A model generated the notes under the pieces. It ran no database searches and was not told where the DNA came from. It saw nothing but the letters and a program-made list of their open reading frames with translations. Shown here piece after piece: positions 1 to 11,626 of a stretch of 64,000 nucleotides of DNA. The translations under genes and the position numbers were made by a program. The DNA comes from Mesomycoplasma bovoculi M165/69. Its GTDB lineage: Bacteria; Bacillota_I; Bacilli_A; Mycoplasmatales; Metamycoplasmataceae. The DNA lies in contig NZ_CP007154.1 of NCBI RefSeq assembly GCF_000524555.1, positions 248,001-312,000 of the forward strand, given 5' to 3'. Position 1 is the first letter of the stretch. Every line of letters starts with the position of its first letter.

Positions 1-80
1 TTTGAGATTTCTCATTTTTATAAATTTAAAGTAATAAATTAATAAAAATCATCTTTAATAATTTTAAGGATTATTAAATT

Positions 81-1298
81 ATGAAAAAAATGAAATATTT
101 ATTTTTTGACTTAGAATTTGCTAGTTCCATGGGCGGAGTTCATAGTATTTGTGAGTTTGGTTATGTAGTAGTTGACCAAAATTTTCAAATTTTAGAAAAA
201 AATAATTTGATTATCAATCCTAATATTTCAAATGCTGAGTGAGACTATCGAGCATTGAGAACTTTGCTAACTAGAAAGAAAAATAAATATGAATATAGAG
301 CGACTTTTGATAAATTTTATAGTCTCATTGCTAAAATAATACAAGATGCTGATATTGTTTTAGGTCATAGTTTAGACGGAGATGCTAAAGCACTTAATGA
401 TGATTGTATTAGATATAATTTGCCAAGTATTGATTTTGATTTTTATGATATTATGTATTTTTATCGAGATTTCAAGAATTCGAATCATAGAATATCCTTA
501 TCCAATATTTTAGAAGAACTGGAAGTAGAAGGTAATCCTAATTTTCATGATGCAGGAGCTGATGCTGAAAACACTATGCAAGCAGTTAAAGCAATTTTGA
601 ACAAATTAGAAATGAGTCTAGAAGATTTAATTTCACTTTCACCTAGTTCGAAAAATAGAAATGAAAATTTTATTATTTCAGGAATTGAAAAAAGCAATAA
701 AAGAAATCAATGGATATGAGAGTTTCAAGATTTTTTTAAAAATGGCAAAGATGTAGCAATTGATGGAAAATGGCAAGAGTATTTACTTACAACTTTTATA
801 CAAACTTGTGAAAAATCTACATCTTCAAAACAAGTTTTAGATAATAAATCTATTTATTTATCCATAAATAAAGAAAAAATGAAATTAAGACCTATATTGA
901 GTTTGGTTCAACTTACAGTTGATGCAGGAGCTAAAATAGTTTTAAACAAAAAAGAATGTGATATTTTAGTTAAAAATAATAGTGCTGATGACAGCGAACT
1001 TGACATTGAAAAACTAAACAAAGAAAGAACAAAACCTATAGAAATTATCAATTATGATGATTTTTATAAATTATTAGGTATTAGTTCAAGTATTTTAAAA
1101 CAATCTCCATTAGTTAATTTTGATTGTCTTTGGAATGTGAAAGATTCAAAAATGTTTAGGAGACTACAACCTGCATTTAATATATTAAATCCCTCAAGAT
1201 CAATTGTTTTTAATGATTTGCCAAAGAAAAAGAAAATAAAACAAATAAAAGATAATTTGGATTTAAATATTAAAAAAAAGAAATGGAATCAGCCTTAG
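81..1298 (+). CDS. DnaQ-like 3'-5' exonuclease (DEDDh) with long C-terminal extension
   Basis: The reading frame is 405 aa and contains TGA-encoded Trp. The N-terminal ~175 residues carry the DEDDh exonuclease motifs: FDLE (D10, E12), GHSLDGD (second-motif Asp near 101) and HDAGADAENT (H156, D161). This fold removes 3' nucleotides from DNA or RNA with two metal ions, as in the polymerase III epsilon subunit or exonuclease domain proteins. The C-terminal ~220 residues are Lys-rich and not recognised. An AAGGA ribosome site lies about 10 bases before the ATG, and the gene ends just before a hairpin terminator. The fold call is firm. Whether it proofreads for DNA polymerase or acts in RNA turnover cannot be told from sequence. 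Confidence 0.8.
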
Positions 1299-1320
1299 AA
1301 CTACTAAAAAAAATAATATA

Positions 1321-1350
1321 AAAAAACACGAATTAAGTTCGTGTTTTTTT
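1321..1350. terminator. Bidirectional intrinsic terminator
   Basis: A 12-bp stem (AAAAAACACGAA with TTCGTGTTTTTT) closes a 5-nt loop and is followed by T's on the plus strand and by A's upstream. It can end both the exonuclease transcript and the converging aminopeptidase transcript. Confidence 0.8.
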
Positions 1351-1364
1351 AAAATAAAAATTAA

Positions 1365-2432
1365 TTATTTTATTTCTTTGCCATCAATTTCAAATTTGCG
1401 ACTTAGTGTTTTGCTTCCAGTTTCTGTAACTAAAACAACATCTTCAATTCGAACACCACCAAAACCTTCAATGTAAATTCCTGGTTCAACTGTGATCACC
1501 ATTCCAGGTTCTAAAATAGTTTTGATATCTTTACCTACAACAGGAAGTTCGTGAATATCAATTCCAACTCCATGACCTGTTGAGTGAACAAATTTATCGC
1601 CATAACCTTTTTCTGCAATGTAGTCACGACAAGCTTTGTCAACTAGACATACCTCAATTCCAGGTTTAACAGTTTGACGTCCTTTTTGTGCAGCTTCTTG
1701 AACAATTTGGAAAATTTCCAATTTTTTTGGATCAAGACTTGCTTGTTGCTCAAATACAATTGTTCTTGTGATATCTGCGCAATAACCTTTATAAAGCGCT
1801 CCAAAGTCAATTTTTAGTAAATCATTTGAAATGATTTTAGACTCTCCAGCTCTGTGGTGAGGCATCGCTGAGTTTGCTCCAGTAGCTATGATGCTATCAA
1901 AAGATTCTTTATCAGCTCCCAATGTTTTCATTGTTGAATTTAAAATGATGTCAAATTCTTTTTCTTGCATCCCAGTTTTTAAACTAGGAATTGATTTTTC
2001 AAAGGCTTCTAATGAAATATCAACAGCTTTTTGAATTTTTGCAACTTCATCATCAGTTTTTAAAATTCTTCATTGATGAGCACTTAATTGTTCAAATTCA
2101 GCATCCTTAAATCAAGTTTTGATGCGACTGAATTCACCAATAGTTAAATACTCTTTTTCAAGCCCAATTTTTTTGTAGGAATCCGCTTTTGATTTTACAA
2201 ATTCATTTAGATTCTCTTTATTGAGTAAGTGAATCTCTGCATTTTGTGCATTTTTTCTTGCAGCTTCAATGTAACGACTATCTACAAATAGGTGATTTTG
2301 ATTTTTTTCAATAAACAAAATTCCATCAGAAGTGTTGATTTTGCTTACTCATAAACGAGTTTGGTAAGCAAAAGATATAACTACATCTAATTTATGTGTA
2401 GTGAAATCCTTGTCTAAATATTTACGATTCAT
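1365..2432 (-). CDS. pepP: M24 family metallo-aminopeptidase (Xaa-Pro aminopeptidase type)
   Basis: The protein is 355 aa. The C-terminal catalytic half has the full M24 'pita-bread' metal site in order: Asp in DFGALYKGYCAD, a second Asp in that same segment, His in STGHGVG, Glu in VEPGIYIEG and Glu in GGVRIEDV. The N-terminal ~120 residues form the creatinase-N-like domain (for example FVDSRYIEAARKNA), which separates it from the shorter methionine aminopeptidases. It should release N-terminal residues from Xaa-Pro peptides, supporting the amino-acid scavenging of a mycoplasma. The ATG overlaps the rpmG stop by one base (TAATG), so the two are probably translationally coupled. PepP and PepQ cannot be told apart with certainty. 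Confidence 0.85.
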
Positions 2433-2584
2433 TATTTTTTCTCTTTATGAGTAGTATGTTTGTTGCATTTTGGACAGTGTTTTGACATTTCGATTTTGTC
2501 AGGTGTATTTTTTTTATTTTTTTTGCTAATGTAATTTTCCATTTTGCAATCTTCGCATCTTAGGGTAAAACCATCTCTTGCCAT
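2432..2584 (-). CDS. rpmG: 50S ribosomal protein L33 (zinc-ribbon form)
   Basis: A 50-aa protein starting [13 protein letters not shown], with two CxxC pairs (Cys10/13 and Cys37/40) that form the zinc-binding type of bL33. It is a late-assembling large-subunit protein near the E site. AAAGGAGA lies 7-8 bases before the ATG. The stop codon overlaps the start of the downstream aminopeptidase gene. Length and Cys spacing are typical of the family. Confidence 0.9.
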   Translation of the reverse strand: MARDGFTLRCEDCKMENYISKKNKKNTPDKIEMSKHCPKCNKHTTHKEKK

Positions 2585-2623
2585 AAATTCTCCTTTGAAA
2601 TAAAGTTAAACATTTAAAGTGTA

Positions 2624-2629
2624 ATTATA
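2624..2629 (-). promoter_or_regulatory. -10 element for rpmG-pepP
   Basis: TATAAT on the minus strand about 40 bases upstream of the rpmG start, in the only sensible position for the two-gene transcript. No convincing -35 is visible. Confidence 0.55.
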
Positions 2630-2731
2630 CTATTTAAAGCATAAAAATAATAAGTTTTTTGTAAAAACTTGTTATTTTCTATAATTTTAGTTTAAAAAAA
2701 TTATTTTTTTTAAAATTTCAAAAAAAAAAAA

Positions 2732-2766
2732 AAAAACAAAGCAAGTTTTAATTTGCTTTGTTTTTA
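2732..2766. terminator. Terminator hairpin (tRNA operon end, minus strand)
   Basis: Stem AAAAACAAAGCAA with TTGCTTTGTTTTT around an 8-nt loop. On the minus strand it is followed by an uninterrupted run of T's (the A17 tract on plus), so it is a strong terminator for the tRNA-Ser/tRNA-Leu transcript. Confidence 0.7.
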
Positions 2767-2948
2767 AATTATATGTACATATTATTATAATAGAGATTTA
2801 TCTCTAATTGATTGACCATTATTAATTATATCTTAGAATACAAACTTACTAAAGGAATTACAAACATTTAAAACGCAGTTTTTAGTCATTAACTAATAAG
2901 AAAGAGGGTTAGTATGGAAGACTTATTCAGAAAAATTCGATAACTTTT

Positions 2949-3033
2949 TGGTGCTCTCGACAAGACTTGAACTTGCACGCGTTTCCGCATTAGAACCTCA
3001 ATCTAACGTGTATACCAATTTCACCACGAGAGC
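2949..3033 (-). tRNA. tRNA-Leu (anticodon GAG)
   Basis: Full cloverleaf on the minus strand: acceptor GCTCTCG/CGAGAGC, anticodon stem TTAGA/TCTAA with loop TTGAGGT (anticodon GAG), a long class II variable arm (GCGGAAACGC), T-loop TTCAAGT, and an encoded CCA. It is the second gene of a two-tRNA minus-strand unit. Confidence 0.93.
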
Positions 3034-3036
3034 AAA

Positions 3037-3127
3037 TGGCGGATCAGACAGGATTTGAACCTGCGCGGGCGGTAAAACCCCTAATACGTTTCCAACATAT
3101 CCTCTTCAGCCTCTTGAGTACTGATCC
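3037..3127 (-). tRNA. tRNA-Ser (anticodon GGA)
   Basis: Cloverleaf on the minus strand: acceptor GGATCAG/CTGATCC, anticodon stem ATATG/CGTAT with loop TTGGAAA (anticodon GGA), a long class II variable arm, T-loop TTCAAAT, discriminator G and an encoded CCA. It lies 3 bases upstream of tRNA-Leu in the same direction. Confidence 0.93.
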
Positions 3128-3522
3128 ACTAAATTATATAGTACAATATAAAAATTATAATATAAAACTTGTTTTATTTTCCAATTTTTTGAATTTTCAT
3201 TGAAAAACATTACTATAAATTATATAATTTAACTATAATTTATAGGCATATTTCACCAGAATTATTTTTTAAAAATTTAAAAAACATTAAATATTAGTTA
3301 ATTGATAGTGAATTTTGAGTTTTAATCTAAAAATCAATCAATAAAATTAAGGTTAATTTAAATTTTTAAAATTAAATTTTTTGGACTATCAAAAAGTCTT
3401 TTTCTATCTTGATAATCATAAAATTCTTTTAAATTTGATATTTTATGATATATAGTTATAAGAAAAATAAATTTTTGTAGTAAAATTTTAAAAAAAATTA
3501 TTCACTTTTATAGGATTTTTTA
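3128..3522. other. AT-rich intergenic region upstream of the first adhesin pair
   Basis: Divergent spacer between the tRNA pair and the first P97-like gene. A minus-strand TATAAT (3154-3159) could serve the tRNAs. A weak plus-strand -10 (TAAAAT, 3481-3486) could serve the adhesin operon. No reading frame or structured RNA was recognised. Confidence 0.5.
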
Positions 3523-6500
3523 ATGACAAAAAAACAAAAACTTTTAACAGTAGGCCTAGCTGCTGCAGGAATTACAACTTTTGGACTAGTAGTAGGCCTA
3601 GCTAGTCAAGCTAATTACAATGGGCAAAACCCAAGAGCACGTGTTAATGCTGAACTTTCGCAAATCAAATCAGTTGCTTTCAAAAATGACTTTGCACCAT
3701 TTACTAGTGACTATACCGCTTTAAAAAACAAGCTATTTGATGAAAATAGTAAATTAAAAACAGATGTTAATTTACTTGATGGGCTTGAGTTTATTTCGAC
3801 TAATAATAGTGTTTTCAATATTCCAAATGGAATTAAGGTTGAAATTGAAAACTTTGAACCAGAAGATGCTCAAAGTCGTTTTAAATTACAGTTTCACTTA
3901 AGTCAACAAGTTCACAATAGAGTTGCAAACTCTAACTCATATATTGTTTATTTAAGTCAGTCAGATGCAATTAAAAATGCTTTAGTGCAATATTCAGATT
4001 TTGTTCGTAAGAGTTTTGATGAAATTAAACCAGTTGATTTAGGATATTTTAAAAACCAACCAACTACTAGTGGTGGACAAGTTGAAAAACCACTCTTTTT
4101 AACACAAGTTAGTGATTTTGTTGATGAAGTCAACAAATCTACAGATAACCAAGAAGTTCTTAAAACATTATCATCTCATTTAAATTTGAATCAAATTTTT
4201 GATGATATTAATAGTAAAGAAGCAACATTGCCTACCCAATTAGGAGACAAACCTTTTACTATTGAAGTAGTTAAAAATCCTGCAAATGAACAACAATGAG
4301 CAAGTTTGTCCACAGATAATCCAAATGCTTTTGATTTTTGAGTTAAAACTAGTTTTAGCTCAGATGCTCAAAAAGCACTTGAGTCATCAGCTTCTAAAAG
4401 TGATACTATTATTCAAAAAATTGAAGTTGGTAAAAATGCTAATTTCTTTTTAGATCCACAAAAAATTATGTCTCAAGTTGGAATTTACCAACTAAGTAGT
4501 CTTGATTTCTATCGTGATAGCAATCAAAGTAGTCCACGTACAGATATTTACTATGAACCTTTAAATAAGCAAGGTTTCCAAGCTAGTTTACCAATTAATT
4601 TTGCCAGTTCAAAAGTAGATTCATATAAATATGATGCTTTTACTTTTTTTAATGAATTACAAAAAATTAGCAACCAAGATGACATTAATAATGCCATTAA
4701 CCGTTTATTAATTAAAGGTGTTAGATTAAATTTAGGTGAGTATCAAAATTTATCAGCCAAACTTGTTAAAAAATATTTTAGATATGATTTTTTAACTAAA
4801 AAAGGAAGTATCAAAATTGGATTTAACAATAGATTATACATTGACTTGCCAGTTAGAATTAGTTTGTTAGACTCAGTTGTTGGTAGAGATGGTTCAAAAG
4901 CAATTGCAAGTAAGGAAGTTAAATTTGATCTTGATAACTTTAAACCAGTTGATCAAACTGAATTTGATTCTTTGATTTCTGAAAACAAAGTTGGCAAAGG
5001 GAGTTCGCAAGATAAAGCTTTAACCAGTACTCGACTAGTTAGTGCCGATGAAATTACTACATTAGTTAAAGAGAAAAAATTTGACCAATTAAGACAACTA
5101 ATTGCAAGTCCAAATGGATACAATTTAGATTTAAGCAAAGAAATACTTGATTTAGCAAGTGTGGATGCACTAAAAGCACCTACAATTGCAGATGTGCAAG
5201 CTGCACAATGACAACAAAATAAAAATGATTCTTATCAAGATCAAGGAATTTTTAGTTCAAATACAAGTATTTTCAAATCTCAAAATGAATTAGCAGCATT
5301 TTATCGTTCACTTTTAGAGCAAGGGCACTTGGGTGTAGTTAATGGATTGTATAAATTAGCAACTGCTGCTGGTTTAAAATTTAATAAAGGTCAGTTTGCA
5401 AATTTAGATAATTTAGGTTCATTATCACTTAGTGATTTAGACAAAATTAAAATTGAAAATAATAATTTTAATAAAGAAGACGATGAAGATAATAATTCTA
5501 TTTTTCTATTTGATGTAAATGGTTATTTTAAAGATTATAGTACTTCATTTCCATTGTATTTGCCAACAAGTTTTAAACAAACAAGCACAGATTTTGAACA
5601 ATATTTAGGTGTTGGGAATCAAAAATCCTATGATCAACTTACTTTTGCTGACTTAGATAATAGTGATGCAAATTACAAATTTAGATTATTGTCTTTCTTA
5701 AATACTTATCAATTCAAAAGAGCACAATTGATTGATACATCTAAATTAAGCAGTTCACAAAATAGTAGTTCACAGCAAGTTGTTTCAAGCACTTCAAGTT
5801 CTGAAACAAGTGATAATGATGATCCTATTTTTTCATCTGCTGGTCCAACAATTGAAGATAAAATTGCTCAAAGTGATTTTGTTCCTAATAATTTCCCATT
5901 CACACTTGCTAAGAAATTGGATGTAGAACAATTTTATAGTAAAAGTAGCACAACACCAGATCAACACAAAACTACTTACTTTTCCCTTGATGCAATTACT
6001 TCACTCAAAGATTTAGTGGTTGCTTTCTACTTGCAAGCAGCTGCAAATAGTGGATGATCAAATAAAACTAATTTTGGTTTCAAGGTTGATGTTGAATTTA
6101 AGCAAGTTCCTGTTACAAAATCACAAAATAGTCAAAATCAAACAGATAAAGAAATTATTGAATTAAAATATTGATACAAATTTGGTTTCCAAAAAGAAAA
6201 TGGTGAATTTGTTGATGATATTCTAAAAACTAATGAGATTCCTTTATTTTTAGAAGCATCTAGTTATAATAATCAAAAATTTGAAGAAGTTTCAAATCTT
6301 GACTCAACAATTTTGAACCTTCCAACTCAATATACCAATTTAGTTTTTGGTGAAAATAAATTTAAATTATTAAAAGATACAATAGATGAAAAAAACAAAC
6401 CAACTTCTGCCCCTTCTCCAACAAAACCAACAACTTCTAGCACAGACAAGTTTAAAACTTTCAAAGTATTAGCCGAAGGCTTGGCACCATATCTCAAATC

Positions 6501-6771
6501 ATTAAATAGTAACTATGATTTTGAAATTGAGAAAGCAACTTTAAATTCAGATTCATCTGCAATTTTAACTGGAAAATTATATTTATCACAAACTGAACCA
6601 GTAGCTCAAGGTGAAGTTAATAAACAAGCTAAAGCAAAAACTACTACTAAAATACCTTCAAGAATTCCACTTGTAATCACAATTGTTAAAGATCCAAACA
6701 AACACGATTCAACTGATGGACTAAAAGACAAGTTGTGAGAAGATCACATTGTAGTTATTAAAGCAAGTTAA
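3523..6771 (+). CDS. P97-like adhesin paralogue 1
   Basis: A 1,082-aa surface protein with several in-frame TGA Trp codons. It begins with a short basic segment and one hydrophobic helix (residues ~6-30), with no lipobox Cys, so it is probably an N-terminally anchored or signal-cleaved exported protein. Soon after comes the motif YNGQNPRARV, which matches equivalent positions in the proteins starting at 26600 (YNSEDPKKAV) and 34073 (YPGDPIAKV). This marks one paralogous family resembling the P97 cilium adhesin. There is a Ser-rich linker near residue 750 (SSSQNSSSQQ) and a Pro/Thr-rich linker near 960. The canonical P97 AAKPV repeats are absent. The P102-like gene follows after 23 bases, the classical P97-P102 operon order. 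The ribosome site is weak (TAGGA). Confidence 0.75.
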
Positions 6772-6794
6772 TTAAAGGTTTTAAAAGGATAATT

Positions 6795-9700
6795 ATGAAA
6801 AATACTTCATTAAAAAAGAAAATTATTATCGGTGCTAGCACACTTGGATTTGTTGCTTTAACAGTTGGACTAGGTGTTGGGATTTCAACTTCTAAAATTA
6901 ATAGAGGTTATAGTTCGGAATTTGTAGTAAGTGATAAAGTCAAAGTTATTGGAGATTCTTATCCAGATTTAGCAACCGATTTAGCACAACTCAAAGCAAA
7001 TCAAAGAGCAAATGGATTAACAGCTGCTGAAGTTTTGAATATGATTCAAAACACTAAATTTGCTTTTAATTTAAACTCACTAGTTGATTTTAGTAAGTTA
7101 GAACAAAAATATCCTAACTTATATTTCCAAGTTTCAGCACTTGCTAATACAGCAACAAGTGCTACTAGCATCACAAATGTTGCAGTGCTTGCTTTTGACA
7201 AGTCAACAGATAAACCTGTTAGCACAGGTTCTGCACCAACAACTATTTCAGGTTTTGCCAAAGAAAGTCAAAACATTAACCAAAGTGAAATTGCAACCGC
7301 TAGTTTATCTTTGGAAGGTTTGACCAGTTATGGTGATTTATTGCCTTCACAATTTAGTGTTTTAATTCAAAACATTTTTGCAACTCAATTAAACAAAATA
7401 GTTAATGCAAATAGAGCTGCTGAAGTTCAACAACCACAAGCCCAGGCATCTGCGACCACTTCTTCAAATGGGGCTAGTCAAACTTCAGATGCACAAGTGT
7501 CAACAACTTCAAGCAGTGAAGCTACAACCGACAAAACTACTACAACCCAAGAACAATCAACTGTTGCACAACCTATTAATTTAGATCAATCACAACTAGA
7601 AACTGTTTTTCAAAACGCTATAGCTCAAGTGGGAAATATTAGTTTTGAAACTGCTGGTAACAAACTTGTTTATTTACCTACCACAACTAAACTAATAGCG
7701 GTTAGAGAAGCGGGTAATAAAGGTTATATTAAAGTAAACTTTAATGATGCAGATGGAACTGCTAGTTTCCAAGCTCAAATTATTGATGCACAAAATCAAA
7801 TTCAAAATATTACAGTTAATGTTCAAGGTTTAGCTTCAACTGCTCAAGTTGTAAGCAAATTTAAACAAGAATTTGCTAAAACCAGATTTTTTGAACTGAG
7901 TGCTCAAAAAAGAGCAGAATTATTAAATCAAGCAAAAGGTTTTTACCAATTAATTGGTCCTAAAGCTCATGAAGCTAACTTATTTAGTACTTGATTTGAT
8001 CAAAAACAAACAAAATTTGGTGATTTTAATGTTACATTTAATGTTGAAGTTCCAGATCAAACAAGTACTTTAGATGCTAATGGTCAAGTTATGCTTGGAG
8101 CAAAACTAACTTATGACAAACCTATTAATATAAGTGCTGAAAATCTTAAATTTATTGACCTTCCAGGTGCAAAAAACATTGACGACCAGAATATTGGATC
8201 TCAAATTGGATTTGTAACTCCATCTTTAAAAGTTACAGATTTAACTAGCACTTTATTTGGTGATGCTAATCAAAAAGCATTTTATGACATTGCCGGTTCT
8301 AACCCAACACTAAAAATTAAAAGTAACAACTTTTCAACCATTTTTGCTAGTGATGTTAAACGTGTTACAAATAATTTAAGTGACTGAGCAAAATATACAC
8401 TAGAACAAAAAAATAATATTATTAATTTTTTCAATAGTTTTGCAACCGATGTAAACAAAACTATAGTTACTAAAGTCAAATCAGAAACTCAAACAAGTCA
8501 ACAAGATAAAGCTGTTAAACCAGTTGAAGTTAGTGAAACAACAACTGAACAAGCGAGTGTTCAACCACAGGCTACAGTTAAAACTGAAGCTGTTAAAGCT
8601 GGTGATTTTTTAGGACAAACTCTTGATGAATTATCATCTAAATTTGCTGATTTAAAGGTTGATGGTAACTTTGATGAGGCAAACTCAATGTTTAAATTAA
8701 CCTTTACAAGTCAAAATGAAACTATCGGTCAAATTGAAATTAGCAATGTAAGTGCAGATAATGTTGCTTATCAACAAGCTAAAGAAGATGGAGTTGCTTA
8801 CTTTTTAGATGCGGAACAGTCTTTAGTAAAACCTGCAGATAAGACAGTGGGTGACACTACTTTGTATTCATTAAATAACAATTTTGCAACTTTTAGTGAT
8901 AAAAAAGAAGAAGTTGCTAAACCAGTTGCAACAAAAACAGAGGCAACAAAAACCGAAGCTACAAAAACCGAAGCAACAAAACCGGTTGCAACTAAAACAG
9001 AGGCTACCAAAACTGAAAAATCAGAAGAACAAACACCTAAATGAAAAGCGCCAGAGAAACTACCTAACTACCTAACTAAAAATGGTTTACTTTTAAATAA
9101 TGCACTTAAATATCAAGGTAAAGATGATGAAGATGCAACTACACTAAAAGATGGTGTGATTTATCTTGCATTCCAACCAACTAAAGACTTAGAAAATGGT
9201 AAAAAATATAATTTATTATTAGGGAAGGTTGGTGATAAATCAAATGGTACTGTTAGTGTGTTTATTCAGAAATTAAATGGAAGTGAAGAAAGTGAAAGCG
9301 CACCTGAGGAACAACAAGTAGCGCAACAAACTGCAACAGAAACTAAAGACTTATCTAATTCATTTATTATTGGAATTGAGTATAAAAATGTTAAAGATGA
9401 AAGCACAACTAACACACAAACACCTTCCCAAGGAAATGGTGGTGGAACCCAAGGGCAAACTACCACTGGTAAAACTATTGAACTTTTAGCATTAGTTGCA
9501 TCTAATAAATTTAGTAATGAACAAGCAAATCAAAAAATCTTAATTAAGAGAGTTGATACTAGTGGAGGTGGTGTAACAAATAACAATTCTAATGATCAAA
9601 TTAGTTTACAAGATATAAATGCAGATACAGCTCCACAACCGCAACAAGGTCATGGTGGTGCTGGGCAACAAAACACCGGCGCTTCTAACAAAAGAGGAAT

Positions 9701-10163
9701 TAGCGCTACATCTAAAGGTAAATTTGATGAACAGTTCCAAACATTCTTAGAAGATGCTAGCTCACCATTTTTATTAGAAATTGTTGTTAAAAAAGATGAA
9801 AGTATTAAATTTACCTTAATACCAAGAACTGCAACAAATAATGGTGATTCATACATAAGTCAAACTATTAATTTTAACTTAAGTCAAGATGCTAAAGGTT
9901 CTCAAGGAGCAAAACAAGTTAAAGTAGCACCTGCAGGAGCTGCAGTTCAAACCCAAGCCCCAACTCCATCAGATAAAACTCTTGCAGAAAGAGGTCTTGA
10001 CTTCTACCAAATTGGTGATACTAAAGCAAGCAAAGATGATGACAAAGGAACAATTATTTTCAAGTCATTTGCAGTATTCAAAAGTGATGAGCTTGCAAAA
10101 GATGATAAGAAAATAATGAAATTACGTCAAAGTTTTGTTAAACAATATTTAAGTTTTAAATAA
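6795..10163 (+). CDS. P102-like adhesin paralogue 1 with ATKTE repeats
   Basis: A 1,122-aa exported protein. The N-terminus has one hydrophobic helix (residues ~9-32) followed by GYSSEF and a conserved Tyr-Asp segment. A Gln/Thr/Ser-rich linker lies at ~215-260. A tandem five-residue repeat (ATKTE, once ATKPV) lies at ~707-741, and low-complexity Gly/Gln-rich linkers at ~880-970. The C-terminus (FKSFAVF ... LRQSFVKQY) matches the ends of the other two P102-like proteins here. AAAGGATAA precedes the ATG. It is co-transcribed with the P97-like gene upstream. By analogy with P102 it should act at the cell surface, binding host matrix or plasmin(ogen), but that role is inferred. A strong terminator follows. 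Confidence 0.75.
8913..9017 (+). repeat. 15-bp tandem repeat coding for ATKTE/ATKPV
   Basis: Seven consecutive five-codon units read VAKPV, ATKTE x3, ATKPV, ATKTE x2. The DNA copies differ at synonymous sites (gca/gct, aca/acc). The composition recalls the AAKPV/AAKPE R1 repeats of the M. hyopneumoniae cilium adhesin, but here the repeat sits in the P102-type partner. Confidence 0.85.
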
Positions 10164-10182
10164 TTTTATTTAACTATTTTAT

Positions 10183-10217
10183 AACTAGGACACCAAAGTG
10201 GTGCCCTAGTTTATTTT
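10183..10217 (+). terminator. Terminator of the first adhesin operon
   Basis: Stem AACTAGG-CACC with GGTG-CCTAGTT, interrupted by one A/C mismatch, loop of 5 nt, then a T-rich tail. It lies directly after the P102-like stop codon. Confidence 0.75.
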
Positions 10218-10262
10218 TAAAAGTTTTATTTAAAAAAAGGCAAATGTATCCAAATAGCTTTA

Positions 10263-10271
10263 TGGTACAAT
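10263..10271 (+). promoter_or_regulatory. Extended -10 (TGGTACAAT) for the membrane protein gene
   Basis: A TGnTACAAT element lies only 12 bases before the ATG at 10284. Transcription would start about 5 bases before the start codon, leaving almost no leader and no room for a ribosome site. Confidence 0.5.
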
Positions 10272-10283
10272 TTTGAATTAATT

Positions 10284-11600
10284 ATGAAATTTCAATTTAA
10301 AAAGTTTAAAAATATCTTAAAAAAAGAAGAAGATTCAGCTAATAAGTTGAATGAATTTTCACCTAAAGTTGAAGAAAAACAATCTGAAATTCAAATAGAA
10401 GAAATAGAAACAATTGAAAAACCAAACAACCATTTTAAAGCCAATTTAAATTTTTTACTCTCAGATGATAATGAACCACAATCTAAAGTTCATCAAGATT
10501 TGAATAAAGTAAATAATATAATTGCGCCACCAACACAAACAATTATTGAAGCAAAAACTATAGATAAGCCAGTAGATCAATCTTCTCCGAAAGAAGAACC
10601 TGTGAAAAAAAATAAATTTATTTTTTGACCTAAAAAGAAAACAACTAGTGAATTAGAAGGTTTGGGAATTCCTAAGGAAGAACGTCAATTAGTTGAGGAT
10701 CTTTCACAAATTCAGTCCATTGAAGCACTAACTGAATTTAATGAAAAAATGGATTATCGTAGCAAAATTAATGTTTGAAGCAACAATTTCAAAGTTTTAA
10801 ATAAAGATATTTTGTCAAATCTTGAAAGTGTCAAAAGTAATGACAAAAATAATCCAATTGAAACATTTTGAAACAAAATGTCTATTCTTGCCCAATCCAT
10901 TTATAAAACTATTGTTATTCTTTTAGTTTCATTAATTTGATTTTTATTTTGAGCAGCTACAGGTGGGTTTGATAAATATAGTGTTTGGCAATATAGTGTT
11001 TATATTTTATCCCTTACATTATTTTTATTTTTTGTTGAGTTGATGATTTATATAAATAATGTGCAAAATAAAGGTCATTCTGATAGACTTGTGCGTTATT
11101 ATGTGAATAATGGAATTATTACTTTAATTAATTATGCAGTTCGAATTTTGTTTTTATTTACGCCGCTTTTTGTGCAATCATTTATTCAAGTGAGTGCAAA
11201 TGATTCAAATAGCTATAAGTTAGTTGGAATTTTATCTGTGGCGACAAGTGCACCTTCATTATCTTTATTTTTTGCATCTATTTTTTATGTACCAGTACAC
11301 TGAAATAAAATTTACAAAAAAATTATTGTTTCTACAGGTATTTTGCATATTTTTTCACACCTATACTTGCTTAAAAATTACAAGCATAAACAAACTGATT
11401 TAGTTTATAAACGTTTACGTGATAATTGAATTAGATTACACAAAACATATGGAAAACCACTTGGAATTGGCTATCATCCAGAATTCATTAAAACTATTAC
11501 TTTTATGAAAAATAATCCTGATTTAAGTAATGAAGAGCAAAAACGTTTAATTGAAAGAGTAAAAAACATAATTCAACAAGACTTACATTTAAAAAAATAG
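10284..11600 (+). CDS. Uncharacterised membrane protein
   Basis: A 438-aa protein that I do not recognise. The first ~200 residues are hydrophilic and rich in Lys and Glu, and probably cytoplasmic. Roughly four hydrophobic segments follow between residues ~205 and 370 (for example IVILLVSLIWFLFWAA, VYILSLTLFLFFVELM). A basic C-terminal tail of ~65 residues ends the protein (LVYKRLRDNWIRLHK). There are many TGA Trp codons. It stands alone between the adhesin terminator and a decayed methyltransferase scrap. The start was chosen as the first ATG in frame. There is no Shine-Dalgarno sequence, consistent with a near-leaderless transcript. Confidence 0.7.
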
Positions 11601-11626
11601 AAAAGTAGTTTAAGTGGCGAAAAAAA

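Larger units (their letters stand above)
2585..2948. other. Intergenic region with A17 tract, no gene seen
   Basis: Very AT-rich spacer between rpmG and the tRNA pair. It contains an A17 homopolymer (2720-2736) and a terminator hairpin. No reading frame with a ribosome site or recognisable product is present on either strand. Confidence 0.6.

Noticed and set aside
2720..2736. A17 tract as a contingency locus
   Set aside because: It adjoins the tRNA operon terminator as its T-run on the minus strand and is not in a promoter spacer or coding sequence.
3523..6771. Break-up of the adhesin genes into several genes at TGA codons
   Set aside because: TGA is Trp here. The frame is constant across each TGA and there are no internal ribosome sites.
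8913..9017. CRISPR-like array
   Set aside because: The repeat is 15 bp, contiguous, in coding frame and without spacers. No cas genes are present in the window.
9266..9466. Minus-strand hydrophobic frames inside the adhesin genes
   Set aside because: They are antisense shadows of Gln/Thr-rich coding sequence, with no start signals.
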